A DNA stretch of 64,000 nucleotides from NCBI GenBank assembly GCA_963835375.1, contig CAWIGB010000006.1, positions 62,001-126,000 on the forward strand, written 5' to 3'. Source of the DNA: Salinisphaera sp963835375. Lineage in GTDB: Bacteria > Pseudomonadota > Gammaproteobacteria > Nevskiales > Salinisphaeraceae. Shown in pieces: positions 1 to 8,577 of the stretch. The translations under genes and the position numbers were made by a program. The notes under the pieces were generated by a model. The model was not told the DNA's origin. It saw nothing but the letters and a program-made list of their open reading frames with translations, and searched no databases. The first letter of the stretch is position 1; each line of letters begins with the position of its first letter.

Positions 1-1
1 G

Positions 2-178
2 ACTCTTCACCTGATGATGTGCCGTCATTGCCGTCGTTATGCACGGCAGCTGGCCTGGATGCAGCAAGCGCTCACGCTCGCCCGAACCGCCGAGGCCGAA
101 GCGCCGCGGCTACCGGCGGCCGCCCGGGCGCGGATCCGGGCCCGGCTGCATGACGCAGACCCTCGCCCACCGGTGTAA
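2..178 (+). CDS. C-terminal part of a small HxxxCxxC zinc-finger (anti-sigma-like) protein, 5' truncated
   Basis: The reading frame enters from outside the window and ends at TAA 176-178, giving 58 visible residues. It begins TLHLMMCRHCRRYARQL, an HxxxCxxC motif followed by a short basic/hydrophobic helix. That arrangement is typical of small zinc-binding anti-sigma or zf-HC2-like proteins encoded downstream of ECF sigma factors, and such pairs often neighbour arsS clusters. The tail is Ala/Arg/Pro rich with no further recognisable domain. The sigma factor itself would lie upstream, outside the window, so the anti-sigma role is inferred from the motif only. Confidence 0.55.
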   Translation, partial: TLHLMMCRHCRRYARQLAWMQQALTLARTAEAEAPRLPAAARARIRARLHDADPRPPV

Positions 179-298
179 GTTTCGCCGCGCCGGAACGACT
201 CACCTGACGAGTCAGACATCAGGCGCAACCGTAGCGGTCGTCCGGCATCAGCGGATACGCGGCCTCGCCTAGCGAACAACAGCAAGGGTAATCCAAGC

Positions 299-1272
299 AT
301 GCACGAGACCAAACCGCAGCTGACCGATACCGATTTTCCGCGGCTCCGGCGCCGATCGCTGCAGACACTGCAGATGAATCTCGGCTATCTGTGCAATCTC
401 GCCTGTACCCATTGCCATGTCGCCGCAGGCCCGAAACGCACCGAACTCATGGACCGCGATACGATTGATATCGCGATCGAGTTCCTGCGTACCCATCGGA
501 TCCAGACGCTGGACGTCACCGGCGGCTCGCCGGAAATGAATCCGCATTTCCGTGATCTGGTGCAAGCGCACGCGGCCATGGGCGTTCATGTCATGGATCG
601 CTGCAACCCGACCATCCTCAATGAGCCCGGCTACGACTGGGTCGGCCGATTTTCTGGCGCGCGCACCAGGTCGAGGTGGTCGCCTCGCTGCCCTGCTACA
701 CCGAAGACAACGTCGATCGCCAACGCGGCAAGGCCGTGTTCGAGCGCAGCATCGCCGCCCTGCAAGAGCTCAACCGGCTCGGCTACGGCCGGCCCGGCAG
801 CGGCCTGGAGCTCAACCTGGTCTACAACCCGCCGGGCCGTGCTGCCGCCGGCCCAGGAAGCGCTGGAGGACGACTACCGGCAGCATCTCGCGATGAACAC
901 GGCATCGACTTCAATCGGCTATTCACGCTTGCGAACATGCCGATCAAGCGCTTCGGCAGCGTGCTGTTGTCGAAAGGATCAGTTCGGCGACTACATGACG
1001 CTGCTCAAGAACGCCTACCGCGCCGGAAAATCTGGCCGACGTGATGTGCCGCGATCTCGATCAGCGTGGACTGGCGCGGCTATGTCTACGACTGCGACTT
1101 CAACCAGATGCTGGACCTGCCGCTGGGCGCTACGGCCGAGCCGGGCATACACCTGCGCGACCTGCTCGATGCCGATCTTGCCGGCGCGCCGATCCAGGTC
1201 GCCGATCATTGTTACGGCTGTACCGCCGGACAGGGCAGCAGCTGCGGCGGTGCGTTGAGCGGTGCCGCGTGA
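299..1272 (+). pseudogene. arsS: Arsenosugar biosynthesis radical SAM protein ArsS, multiply frameshifted
   Basis: Radical SAM enzyme implicated in arsenosugar (oxo-arsenosugar) biosynthesis, with a C-terminal DUF3641-type region. The N-terminus contains the cluster motif CNLACTHCH (CxxxCxxC) and the TGGSPEMN motif. Later conserved blocks, NRLFTLANMPIKRFGS, WRGYVYDCDFNQMLDLP and CYGCTAG, are all present but in changing frames. I count about seven indels (near 636, 660, 835, 893, 983, 1024 and 1058), six of them +1 insertions. Because coding sense is preserved between the breaks, sequencing error is more likely than true decay. ATG 299 follows an AAGGG element at about 9 nt. The downstream genes of the same pathway run in the same direction. 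Confidence 0.85.
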
Positions 1273-1338
1273 CGCCCCCGGCGTCTCCGCGTTGCCGAAG
1301 GCCCGCGCGGCGCAGACGATTACGCCCTGGAGCCATTC

Positions 1339-1533
1339 ATGAAACCCACGGTCAAACGCGAATCGACCCTCACGTGCCCGGAATGCGGCCATCGCGAAAC
1401 CGAAACTATGCCCATGGACACGTGCCAGTATTTTCTACGAGTGCCCGGCTGCCATCATGTGCTCAAGCCGAAACCGGGCGACTGTTGTGTGTTCTGCTCG
1501 TTCGCAACCGTGCCCTGCCCCTCCCGGCAGTAA
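1339..1533 (+). CDS. GDCCVxC-domain small (seleno)protein family member, Cys form
   Basis: A 64-residue protein with CPECGH near the N-terminus and the family signature GDCCVFCSFATVPCP at the C-terminus. The family is annotated as GDCCVxC-domain (seleno)protein and is linked to thiol/metal redox chemistry and rSAM clusters. In this copy every signature position is a TGT/TGC cysteine codon, so no selenocysteine is used. Mid-protein the sequence reads QYFLRVPGCH where the family has QYFYECPGCH. That stretch is restored by removing one T from the TTTT run near 1433 and adding one G near 1447, so it looks like a compensated pair of indels. The role is inferred from the family and neighbours. Confidence 0.8.
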   Translation: MKPTVKRESTLTCPECGHRETETMPMDTCQYFLRVPGCHHVLKPKPGDCCVFCSFATVPCPSRQ

Positions 1534-1563
1534 CCACTGCCCCGAACCCTCGTAGAAATCCTC

Positions 1564-1932
1564 ATGCCCCCCTGGTTTCAGAAAGCACTCGATCTGGTTC
1601 ATCCCGCCCGCAGCATGACCCGGGTCCAGCGCTCCGCGGCAGAGCAGCGCGCGGCGGACCAGGCCGCCGGACAGCTCACGCTGTATCACTTCAGCTCCTG
1701 CCCCTACTGCCAGCGGGTGCGGCGCGCCGTGCATCATCTCAACATCCCGATTGCCCTTCGTGATATTCACGCCGACGCGGCAGCGCACGGGGCGCTGCTC
1801 GCCGGGGGCGGTCGCCAGACCGTGCCCTGTCTTCATATCGGCGACCAGGCCGACGGCACCTGGCTGTATGAATCGGCCGACATCATCCGCTATCTGAACC
1901 AGCGATTCGCGCCGTCACGGGTGGCGCAGTGA
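1564..1932 (+). CDS. Glutaredoxin / GST N-terminal domain thiol protein
   Basis: 122 residues. After a 35-residue N-terminal extension comes a thioredoxin fold with the dithiol active site SSCPYCQRVR, then TVPCLHIG (the cis-Pro TVP motif) and a C-terminal YESADIIRYLNQRF typical of glutaredoxins and GST N-terminal domains that bind glutathione. It probably supplies reducing equivalents or handles glutathionylated thiols in the arsenosugar cluster (inference). The upstream gene ends 30 nt away and the direction is shared. No C-terminal GST helical domain follows. Confidence 0.8.
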   Translation: MPPWFQKALDLVHPARSMTRVQRSAAEQRAADQAAGQLTLYHFSSCPYCQRVRRAVHHLNIPIALRDIHADAAAHGALLAGGGRQTVPCLHIGDQADGTWLYESADIIRYLNQRFAPSRVAQ

Positions 1933-2093
1933 CCACGGGCGCGCCGCCCCGGCGACGGGCGGGATTCCCCACCGGGCCATGGCGGCGCGCGGGAGCAAAC
2001 CGACGATTGCATCCGCCCGGCACGCGCCCTGTACCGCGCGCCCGGCCTGCGACCGCTCAACTTCCTCGGCTGGTTCCAGGCGTGCTCGGCTCG

Positions 2094-2987
2094 ATGCTGG
2101 CACTGCTTGTCGCGGCGCCGGTCGCTGCAGCGCCGACCACCATGATCGGGCGCTTCGCGCCCGGCAGTCTCGCCGGCTGGGAGCACAAATCCTTCAAAGG
2201 TGAAACGCGTTATCGACTGGTCGGACACGGCGACAGGCGGGCGCTCCAGGCCACCTGCCACGCCAGCGCCTCGGCGATCGCCCGGCGCCGTACGGTCGAT
2301 CTGTCGCAGACGCCGATACTGCGCTGGGAATGGCGCGTGGATCACGTCTACCCGGGGCTGCGCGGGACCACGCGTGCGGGCGACGACTATCCCGCGCGGG
2401 TCTACGTGATACACGACGGCGGGGTCATGCTCTGGCGCACACGCGCGGTCAACTATGTCTGGGCCAACAGCGAGCCACGCGGCGCGCACTGGCCGAACGC
2501 CTTCACCGACAAGGCGATGATGGTGGCCGTGCAGTCCGGCCAGCCCGCCGACCCGGGCGCCTGGGTGGCCGAATCGCGCAATGTCCGCGCGGATTTCAAG
2601 CGTTTTTATGATCTGGACCTGCGCCAGATCGACGGCGTAGCCCAAGGGCCTGTTGCTGTTTCGTACGAGCGCCGCGTTGGAGACCGCAAATCGTGTTCGA
2701 CAAGGCGCGAGACGCAGCGTCGTGGCGTGCCACGACCCAGGCTTGCAACGCTGGCGGGCGCGATTTGCGGCCCAACCCGAAGGGACAAGCGCTGTTTTTC
2801 GGCAATCCAGCGTTGTAGCACGCTTGTGCAGAATGACTGCACGGCGCGCACTACGCCTCGTCTTGCCGAAAAACAGCGCTTGGCGCGGACTCGTACGAAA
2901 CAGCAACAGGCCCTATTGACCGACTGTGACAACAGCGGCCGTTCGGGGCGGGCCGAGTACCGCAACATCCGTTTCGCGGCCCGGTAG
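2094..2987 (+). CDS. DUF3047-family secreted protein interrupted in frame by a MITE
   Basis: Family of unknown function, periplasmic by its hydrophobic leader (MLALLVAAPVAAAP). Conserved DUF3047 blocks follow: LRWEWRVDHVYPG, GDDYPARVYVIHD, and near the end LTDCDNSGRSGRAEYRNI. Between FYDLDLRQIDGVA and LLTDCDNSG lie 90 foreign codons (2643-2912) coming from the 268-bp inverted-repeat element described separately. The frame stays open across it, so a protein with a 90-residue insertion could be made, but function is doubtful because the break separates the last conserved strand. I chose ATG 2094 for its signal peptide. The frame is open back to GTG 1929, which overlaps the glutaredoxin stop, but that extension is Arg/Pro-rich and unlikely. 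Confidence 0.7.
   Translation: MLALLVAAPVAAAPTTMIGRFAPGSLAGWEHKSFKGETRYRLVGHGDRRALQATCHASASAIARRRTVDLSQTPILRWEWRVDHVYPGLRGTTRAGDDYPARVYVIHDGGVMLWRTRAVNYVWANSEPRGAHWPNAFTDKAMMVAVQSGQPADPGAWVAESRNVRADFKRFYDLDLRQIDGVAQGPVAVSYERRVGDRKSCSTRRETQRRGVPRPRLATLAGAICGPTRRDKRCFSAIQRCSTLVQNDCTARTTPRLAEKQRLARTRTKQQQALLTDCDNSGRSGRAEYRNIRFAAR
2646..2913. mobile_element. 268-bp MITE with perfect 24-bp terminal inverted repeats (copy 1)
   Basis: Left terminus 2646-2669 begins GGGCCTGTTGC. Right terminus 2890-2913 is its exact reverse complement over 24 bp. Inside, a second perfect 19-bp inverted repeat lies at 2787-2805 (AAGCGCTGTTTTTCGGCAA) and 2863-2881. The element encodes no transposase. The uninterrupted gene would read GCC-CTA-TTG, so the element appears inserted at TA: the right flank is TA and the left flank AA (TA with one substitution). 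A 268-bp element plus a 2-bp duplication adds exactly 90 codons. A TA target suggests mobilisation by a Tc1/mariner-like IS630-family transposase (inference). Related sequence occurs at 24914 and 17904. Confidence 0.85.
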
Positions 2988-3014
2988 CCGCACAAACCCG
3001 CAAAGGCGTCCGCC

Positions 3015-5198
3015 ATGAACAAATCCAGAATCACACTGCTTGTACTGGTCTGTGCCGCCATCGCCGCGTTTTTCGTGTTTGATCTCGGACAGTATCTCGA
3101 TCTGGCCTATTTCAAGGCACAGCAAGAGCGTATTCGGTCGGTCGTGGCTGGGCGCCCGATCCTGTCGGCCGCGTTGTTCTTTCTGATCTATGTGGCGGTC
3201 ACCGCGTTATCGCTGCCCGGCGCGGCGGTCATGACGCTGATCGCTGGTGCGTTGTTCGGCATGCTCTGGGGCACGCTGCTGGTCTCGTTCGCTTCCTCGA
3301 TCGGGGCCACCCTGGCGTTTCTCACGGCCCGATTCGTCCTGCGTGACTGGGTGCAGAAGCAATACGGCCCGCGACTGAAAGCGATCAACCGCGGCATCGA
3401 GAAGGACGGCGCGTTCTATCTGTTCACGCTGCGCCTGGTGCCCGCATTCCCGTTCTTCGTGATCAACCTGGTCATGGGCCTCACACCGATACGGCTCGCG
3501 ACGTTCTATGTCATCAGCCAGCTCGGCATGCTCGCCGGCACGCTGGTTTTCGTCTATGCCGGCACGCGGATCGCAACGATCGATCATCTGTCGGATGTGC
3601 TCTCGCCCAGTCTGATCACCGCATTCATCCTGCTCGGCCTGTTCCCGCTCGTCGCCCGCAAGATCGTCGAACGGATCCAGGCGCGCAAGGCTCTGCGGGG
3701 CTACCCCAAGCCGCGCCATTTCGATCGCAACCTGATCGTCATCGGCGCCGGTTCGGCCGGGCTGGTCACGGCCTATATCGCCGCTGCCGTGCGCGCCAAG
3801 GTCACGTTGATCGAAAAACATCGCATGGGCGGTGACTGCCTGAACTACGGCTGTGTGCCATCCAAGGCCATGATCCGCTCGGCGCGCGTCGCGGCCCTGA
3901 TGCGGCGCGGTGCCGAGTTTGGCATCCATGCCGACAATGTACGCGTCGATTTCGCCGAAGTGATGGCACGCATCCAGCGCATCATTACCGATATCGCCCC
4001 GCACGATTCCGTCGAGCGCTATCAGTCGCTCGGCGTGGACACGATCGAAGGCGAGGCCCGTATCGCCTCGCCGTATACGGTCGAGGTCGACGGGCGCGAG
4101 CTGACCACGCGCAGTATCGTGATCGCCACCGGCGCCCGGCCGATGGTGCCGCCCATTCCGGGTCTGGATACGATCGACTATCTCACTTCGGACACAGTCT
4201 GGGACCTGCGCGAACTGCCGGAGCGCCTGCTTGTGCTCGGCGGCGGCAATATCGGCTGCGAGCTCAGCCAGGCCTTCGCCCGCTTCGGCAGCCAGGTGAC
4301 CCAGGTCGAGATGGCGCCGCGGCTGCTGGCGCGCGAAGATCCGGACGTCTCCACGCATGTGCTCGAACGCTTCGCCGCCGAAGGGATCGACGTACGGACC
4401 GGGCACAAGGCCAAAGCCGTCGAGCGCCGCGACGGCGAGAACGTGCTGATCTGCGAGCATCAAGGCGAGGAGGTGGTATTCGCCTTCGACCGAATCCTGG
4501 TCGCCGTGGGCCGCACGCCGAACACGGCCGGCTTCGGCCTGGAGGAACTGGGGATCGAGATCGCACCGACCCGCACACTCGCAGGTCGAACGAGTTCCTG
4601 CAGACCCGTTTCCCGAACATCTTGGCCTGCGGCGATGTGGCCGGCCCGTATCAGTTCACTCATGCCGCGGCCCATCAGGCCTGGTATGCGGCGGTGAATG
4701 CGCTGTTCCTGGGCATCCGACGGTTCAAGACCGATTATTCGGTGATCCCGTGGGTCACCTTCACCGACCCCGAGATCGCTCATGTCGGGCTGCAACGAGA
4801 GCCAGGCCGAAGAAGACGGCATCGCCTTCGAAGTCACTCGCTACGATCTCGGCGAGCTGGACCGCGCCATCACCGAAGGCGAGGCACGAGGCTTCGTCAA
4901 GGTGCTGACCGTACCCGGCAAGGACAAGATCCTGGGGGCCACCATCGTCGGCGAGAACGCCGGCGAACTGGTCGGCGAATTCGTCACGGCCATGCGCCAC
5001 GGACTGGGCCTGAACAAGATACTGGGCACCATCCACGCCTATCCGACGCTGATCGAGGCCAATAAATACACGGCCGGCGAATGGAAGCGAGCGCATGCGC
5101 CCGAGCGTGTCCTCGCCTGGCTGGCGCGTTTTCATGCCTGGCGCCGCGGCCGGCGCGACGACGTCGATAGCACAAGCGCCGCAGACGCCGACCGATGA
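3015..5198 (+). CDS. VTT-domain membrane protein fused to FAD-dependent pyridine nucleotide-disulfide oxidoreductase (frameshifted)
   Basis: A fusion of about 725 residues. Residues 1-220 form a SNARE-associated/VTT (TVP38/DedA-like) membrane domain with several hydrophobic segments and the FxxxRLVPxFPFF signature (TLRLVPAFPFFVINL). Residues from about 235 form a mercuric-reductase or lipoamide-dehydrogenase-like enzyme: VIGAGSAGLVTAY (FAD), GGDCLNYGCVPSK (redox CxxxxC), LVLGGGNIGCELSQ (NAD(P)H), ACGDVAGP and the C-terminal dimer domain with HAYPTLIEA. The frame changes twice: near 4590, where two extra G fit, restoring LAVNEFLQTRFPN, and near 4793 (extra C, restoring VGLNESQ). It ends ATGA-overlapping with the glycosyltransferase, so translational coupling is likely. 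The natural substrate is unknown. Confidence 0.82.
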
Positions 5199-5915
5199 GC
5201 AAGCCCCCGGCCCTGTCCATCATCGTGCCGGTGTTAAACGAGGCGTCGGCCATCGCAGACGCCTTGCACTCGCTGGCCGATCTGCGCCGCCGCGGTACCG
5301 AAGTGATCGTCGTCGACGGCGGCAGCCGCGACGACACGCTCGCGCGTGCCGCTCCCCATGCGGATCAGGCCCTGACCTCGGCCCGCGGCCGCGCAGTGCA
5401 GCTGAATGCCGGTGCCCGGGCGGCCGGCGCGGAGGTGCTGTTGTTCCTGCATGCCGATACCCGATTGCCCGCCGACGCGGACACGGGTATTTATCGCGCC
5501 CTCGCCGACAGCGCCAAAGAGTGGGGGCGATTCGACGTGCGCATCGAGGGCAGCCAGCGCCTGGCTGCCCGTCATCGCCTGGCTGATGAACCGCCGGTCG
5601 TGCCTGACCGGCATCGCCACCGGCGATCAGGCGATTTTCGTGACCCGCCGTGCCTTTAATCGTGTCGGCGGCTTCCCGCAGCAAGCGTTGATGGAAGACA
5701 TCGCCCTATCACGTCGCCTCAAGGCCCTCTCGCGCCCGGCCTGCCTACACGAACGCGCCACCACCTCCGGACGCCGCTGGGACCAGAACGGCGCACTACG
5801 AACCATCCTCCTGATGTGGTCGCTGCGGCTGGCCTACGTTGCGGCGTCTCGCCGGCCCGACTCGCGCGTTGGTATGGCCAAGCCCGCTGATTATTGCCCC
5901 AACGGAACCCCATGA
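5195..5915 (+). CDS. TIGR04283-type family 2 glycosyltransferase (frameshifted once)
   Basis: Family 2 glycosyltransferase of the rSAM/selenodomain-associated transferase 2 type, commonly found beside arsS. The N-terminus LSIIVPVLNEA and VIVVDGGSRDDT form the nucleotide-sugar fold, and LLFLHADTRLP carries the DxD-like metal site. A +1 shift near 5565 moves the frame, after which TGIATGDQAIFVTRRAFNRVGGFP and the EDIALSRRLK motif continue normally. Start ATG 5195 overlaps the preceding stop, and the TGA at 5913-5915 overlaps the next ATG (5912), giving a coupled three-gene run. Role: glycosyl transfer in arsenosugar or related small-molecule synthesis (family knowledge plus context). Confidence 0.82.
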
Positions 5916-6589
5916 AACCCGTCCCCGATCTCCATATCGCCGTCTTCGCCAAGCCGCTCGTACCGGGCCAGGTGAAAACCCGGCTGATCCCCAGCGTCGG
6001 CGCCGAAAAGGCCACGGCTATCCAGCGAGCCATGCTCTGGAACACGCTGAGCGTAGCCCGCGATGTCGCCGGCGAGCAGGTCTCGTTATGGGTGGCGGGC
6101 GACTCCGAGCACTGGACACTGCAGCCGTTCCGCGATGCCTTCGCCCCCACGACGCGGGCCCAGCACGGCCTCGATCTGGGCACCAGAATGCGCTCGGCCA
6201 TGGCCACTTTATTGACGGCGCACGCCCGGGTATTACTGGTCGGTTGCGATTGCCCGGTTCTGTCCGCGAACGACGTGCGCGCCGCGGCCGCGGCGCTCGA
6301 CGATGACCACAAGGACGCCGTCTTCATTCCCGTCGAAGACGGCGGTTATGTGTTGATCGGCCTCAAAACGCGACTCGGGCCCGCGCGCCAGAAAGCCGTC
6401 CTCGATGCCGTCTTCAACGGGATCCCCTGGAGTACCGAGCAGGTCATGGTGAAAACCCGCGCCCGGCTCGCAGCGGCCGGGCTGTGCTGGGCGGAGCAAC
6501 CCACGCTATGGGATATGGACCGGCCCGAGGATCTTCAGCGCGCCGAGGCAATGGAAGTGCTGGATCAGTGGATCGGGGACCACGAATAA
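5912..6589 (+). CDS. TIGR04282 arsenosugar biosynthesis glycosyltransferase
   Basis: 225 residues from ATG 5912. rSAM/selenodomain-associated transferase 1 family, a GT-A fold nucleotidyl/glycosyl transferase related to CofC. Visible family blocks are IAVFAKPLVPGQVKTRL (N-terminal loop), LLVGCDCPVLS, and FIPVEDGGYVLIGLK near residues 140-155, with the WDMDRPEDL end motif. Length and motifs are complete and there is no frameshift. It overlaps the previous gene by ATGA and is the last intact gene of the arsS-type cluster. An ATG 18 nt upstream is in frame, but the coupled ATG at 5912 is preferred. Confidence 0.85.
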   Translation: MKPVPDLHIAVFAKPLVPGQVKTRLIPSVGAEKATAIQRAMLWNTLSVARDVAGEQVSLWVAGDSEHWTLQPFRDAFAPTTRAQHGLDLGTRMRSAMATLLTAHARVLLVGCDCPVLSANDVRAAAAALDDDHKDAVFIPVEDGGYVLIGLKTRLGPARQKAVLDAVFNGIPWSTEQVMVKTRARLAAAGLCWAEQPTLWDMDRPEDLQRAEAMEVLDQWIGDHE

Positions 6590-7189
6590 AGATTGCGGGC
6601 CATACTGCGACAGGAAGCGTTTCCAACCTGTGGTTTGTGTTTCCGGGCCGACATATCCGCTATAGCGTCGCATTGACATGATTTCTGTGCATTACCGCGG
6701 AATCCGAATTCTGTTCTGCGAAAAACAGCGCGACCGAGATATTTTTCATAACCATGCCCGCCTTCATCTTGCGCAAGACGCCATATTGAGCGATGCGATA
6801 TCACACCCTCGAAGGGCCATTTTTTATCCACCGCGAAAAATGCGGGGCTTCCTGGTGTTCTTGTCCCAAACCGCGGCGTGTTGCCGACGTCATGACGCAT
6901 CCACCCCCGCCAAACAGCCCACGGACCGCCCGCGGGGTTCTCGATCTGGGCAGGCATACCGGCCGATCGGCGATCATCGCGGGGGCCTATATCGCGGCGC
7001 GTGGAGTCGCGTCCGTGAACCGCGTATTGCAACGTATCGGCCACTGGCTGGCCGGCTATCTCAATCAGCCGGCCCGCGGCCCCTACCCACACCCGCCGGG
7101 CGATATCGCGGCACTGCGCAAACTGCTGCAACCGGGCGACGTGTTGTTGGTGGAGAGTGATCGGCGGACCAGTTCGGCAATCAAGTATT

Positions 7190-8232
7190 CTTGATTAGTT
7201 CGGAAACACAGCCGGGTCACGATATGACCCAGCGACTCGGGATAATAAAGCCATAGCACCGATACGGAGCGTCGTTATGGCAATGAATCGCGTTCAATTT
7301 CAACCGGGCCTGTCCATGACCGAGTTCATGCAACGCTACGGCAGTGAGGCCCAATGCGAGGCCGCGCTGGTTGAGTCGCGCTGGCCGCAAGGGTTCGTGT
7401 GTCCCGCCTGTCGCTGTCATCTGCCGACCCGGTTCGAACGTGCCGGACGCACCCATTGGCAGTGTCGGCGCTGCCGGCACCAGACCACGGCAACCGCCGG
7501 AACGATCTTCGCCTCCACGAAGTTGCCGCTGACAGTCTGGTTTCTGGCCATGCATCTGTTGACCCAGGCCAAGAACAACGTCTCGGCGCTGGAGCTGATG
7601 CGCCATCTGGGCGTGGGTTATAGCGCGGCATGGCGGATCAAGCACAAGATTCTGCATACCATGGCCCGGCGTGAATCACGTCGTCAGCTGGCCGGCCGGG
7701 TCGAGATCGACGACGCCTATCTGGGCGGCGAACGAGCGGGCACGCGTGGGCGCGGTTCGCCTAACAAAGTCCCGTTCGTGATCGGCGTCTCCACCGTGGG
7801 CGACAACCGCCCGCATCAAGTCGCCATTCACTGCACGCCGTTCACGACGGACGCAATCAGCCCCTGGGCGAATACGGCGCTGCACGCGAATACGCAAGCG
7901 TGGTCGGACGGTCTGCCGGCGTTCGGTGCGTTGGCCAGGGAAGTGGCAGAACACTACCCGGTCATCACCGGCTCGGGGCGTGCGGCCGCCGAGCATGCGG
8001 AATTCCGCTGTGTGAATATCGTCCTCGGCAATATGAAAACCGCGATTACCGGCACCTATCATGCCTTCAACTTCGCCAAATATGCCCCGCGCTACCTCGC
8101 GGAATTTCAGTATCGCTTCAACCGCCGCTATGACCTGCGCTCGATCCTGCCTCGATTGACACGAGCCGCTGCTGCCACAAGACCTTGCGCCGAAGCGCAA
8201 CTCAGGCTGGCTGAGTCTGCGAACTAATCAAG
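7190..8232 (+). mobile_element. Complete IS1595-family insertion sequence, 1043 bp, with 8-bp target duplication
   Basis: Left end 7190 begins CTTGATTAGTTCGGAAAC. The right end at 8232 is the imperfect inverse, with 20 of 24 or more terminal bases complementary. The 8-bp direct repeat CAAGTATT flanks it on both sides (7182-7189 and 8233-8240), matching the 8-bp duplications made by IS1595 elements. One transposase gene fills the element. Intact ends, intact target duplication and an intact ORF all suggest recent insertion and possible activity. Confidence 0.93.
7277..8227 (+). CDS. IS1595-family transposase
   Basis: 316 residues. The N-terminal zinc ribbon has CPAC (about residue 38) and CRRC-H (about 59). 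A helical region with NNVSALELMRHLGVGYSAAWRIKHKI follows. The ISXO2-like DDE domain starts VEIDDAYLGGE, with later NIVLGNMKTAITGTYHAFNFAKYAPRYL and EFQYRFNRRYDL, the family C-terminal signature that includes the conserved Asn and His. The stop TAA lies inside the right terminal repeat (8225-8227). Length is normal for the family and no frameshift is visible, so the enzyme is probably functional. Confidence 0.93.
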   Translation: MAMNRVQFQPGLSMTEFMQRYGSEAQCEAALVESRWPQGFVCPACRCHLPTRFERAGRTHWQCRRCRHQTTATAGTIFASTKLPLTVWFLAMHLLTQAKNNVSALELMRHLGVGYSAAWRIKHKILHTMARRESRRQLAGRVEIDDAYLGGERAGTRGRGSPNKVPFVIGVSTVGDNRPHQVAIHCTPFTTDAISPWANTALHANTQAWSDGLPAFGALAREVAEHYPVITGSGRAAAEHAEFRCVNIVLGNMKTAITGTYHAFNFAKYAPRYLAEFQYRFNRRYDLRSILPRLTRAAAATRPCAEAQLRLAESAN

Positions 8233-8285
8233 CAAGTATTTGACGCAATCGACGTGGTCTCACGCCGCGATACCGGCATCGAAGC

Positions 8286-8477
8286 CGCCCACGCAGGTCA
8301 AGGATCGCCTTCGTCACCGAACAGGAAGTCAGCGCCGATATCGAGCACGGTACGCTGCGCCAGGTTGTCGCCGATGAGTGCCCGCCGTTCGTTGGACATC
8401 ATCTGTTCTATTCGCGCCGCCGCCAGGTGACCTCGGGTCTGCGTCTCGTGATCGGTCGGCTGTGGTCTCGGCCCTGA
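8286..8477 (+). pseudogene. Fragment of a LysR-family regulator (C-terminal effector domain)
   Basis: The frame from about 8304 reads IAFVTEQEVSADIEHGTLRQ, then CPPFVGHHLFYSRRRQ and LRLVIGRL before TGA 8475-8477. That order (GIA-x-EQ-V, then GxLxxVL, then a Tyr/Arg-Arg-Gln segment and a final helix) matches the end of LysR substrate-binding domains. An upstream piece in another frame (about 8262-8300, TGIEAAHAGQG) fits the residues just before it, with one indel at about 8302. There is no DNA-binding domain nearby, so this is a remnant joined to the hydrolase fragment. Confidence 0.5.
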
Positions 8478-8577
8478 AGACAAGCATTCGCACGCTCATT
8501 CCAGGCGGGCCGGCTCGATCACATCGCCGATGATCACTATCGGCTTTGAGGACCGAAAGATATCGGATCGGCTCCGC

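Larger units (their letters stand above)
6892..8285 (+). pseudogene. YiiX/YebB-like NlpC/P60-type cysteine hydrolase, interrupted by IS1595
   Basis: The left part (6892-7189) encodes a hydrophobic lead-in, then LQPGDVLLVESDRRTSSAIKY, the start of a permuted NlpC/P60 (YiiX-like) hydrolase fold. The IS element cuts exactly there. On the far side (8233 onward) the frame resumes as KYLTQSTWSHAA, the expected continuation that carries the catalytic His region. Soon after about 8285 the sequence no longer matches the family and runs into a LysR-like tail. The gene is therefore both IS-disrupted and deleted at its 3' end. ATG 6892 is a guess, because the ORF is open further upstream without recognisable homology. 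Confidence 0.65.

Noticed and set aside
1495..1533. Selenocysteine use in the GDCCVxC protein
   Set aside because: All signature Cys are TGT/TGC; there is no in-frame TGA and no SECIS-like hairpin is needed.
3207..4463. A 418-codon minus-strand frame opposite the VTT-FAD oxidoreductase
   Set aside because: Antisense shadow; low-complexity Asp/Gln/Arg-rich product with no family features.
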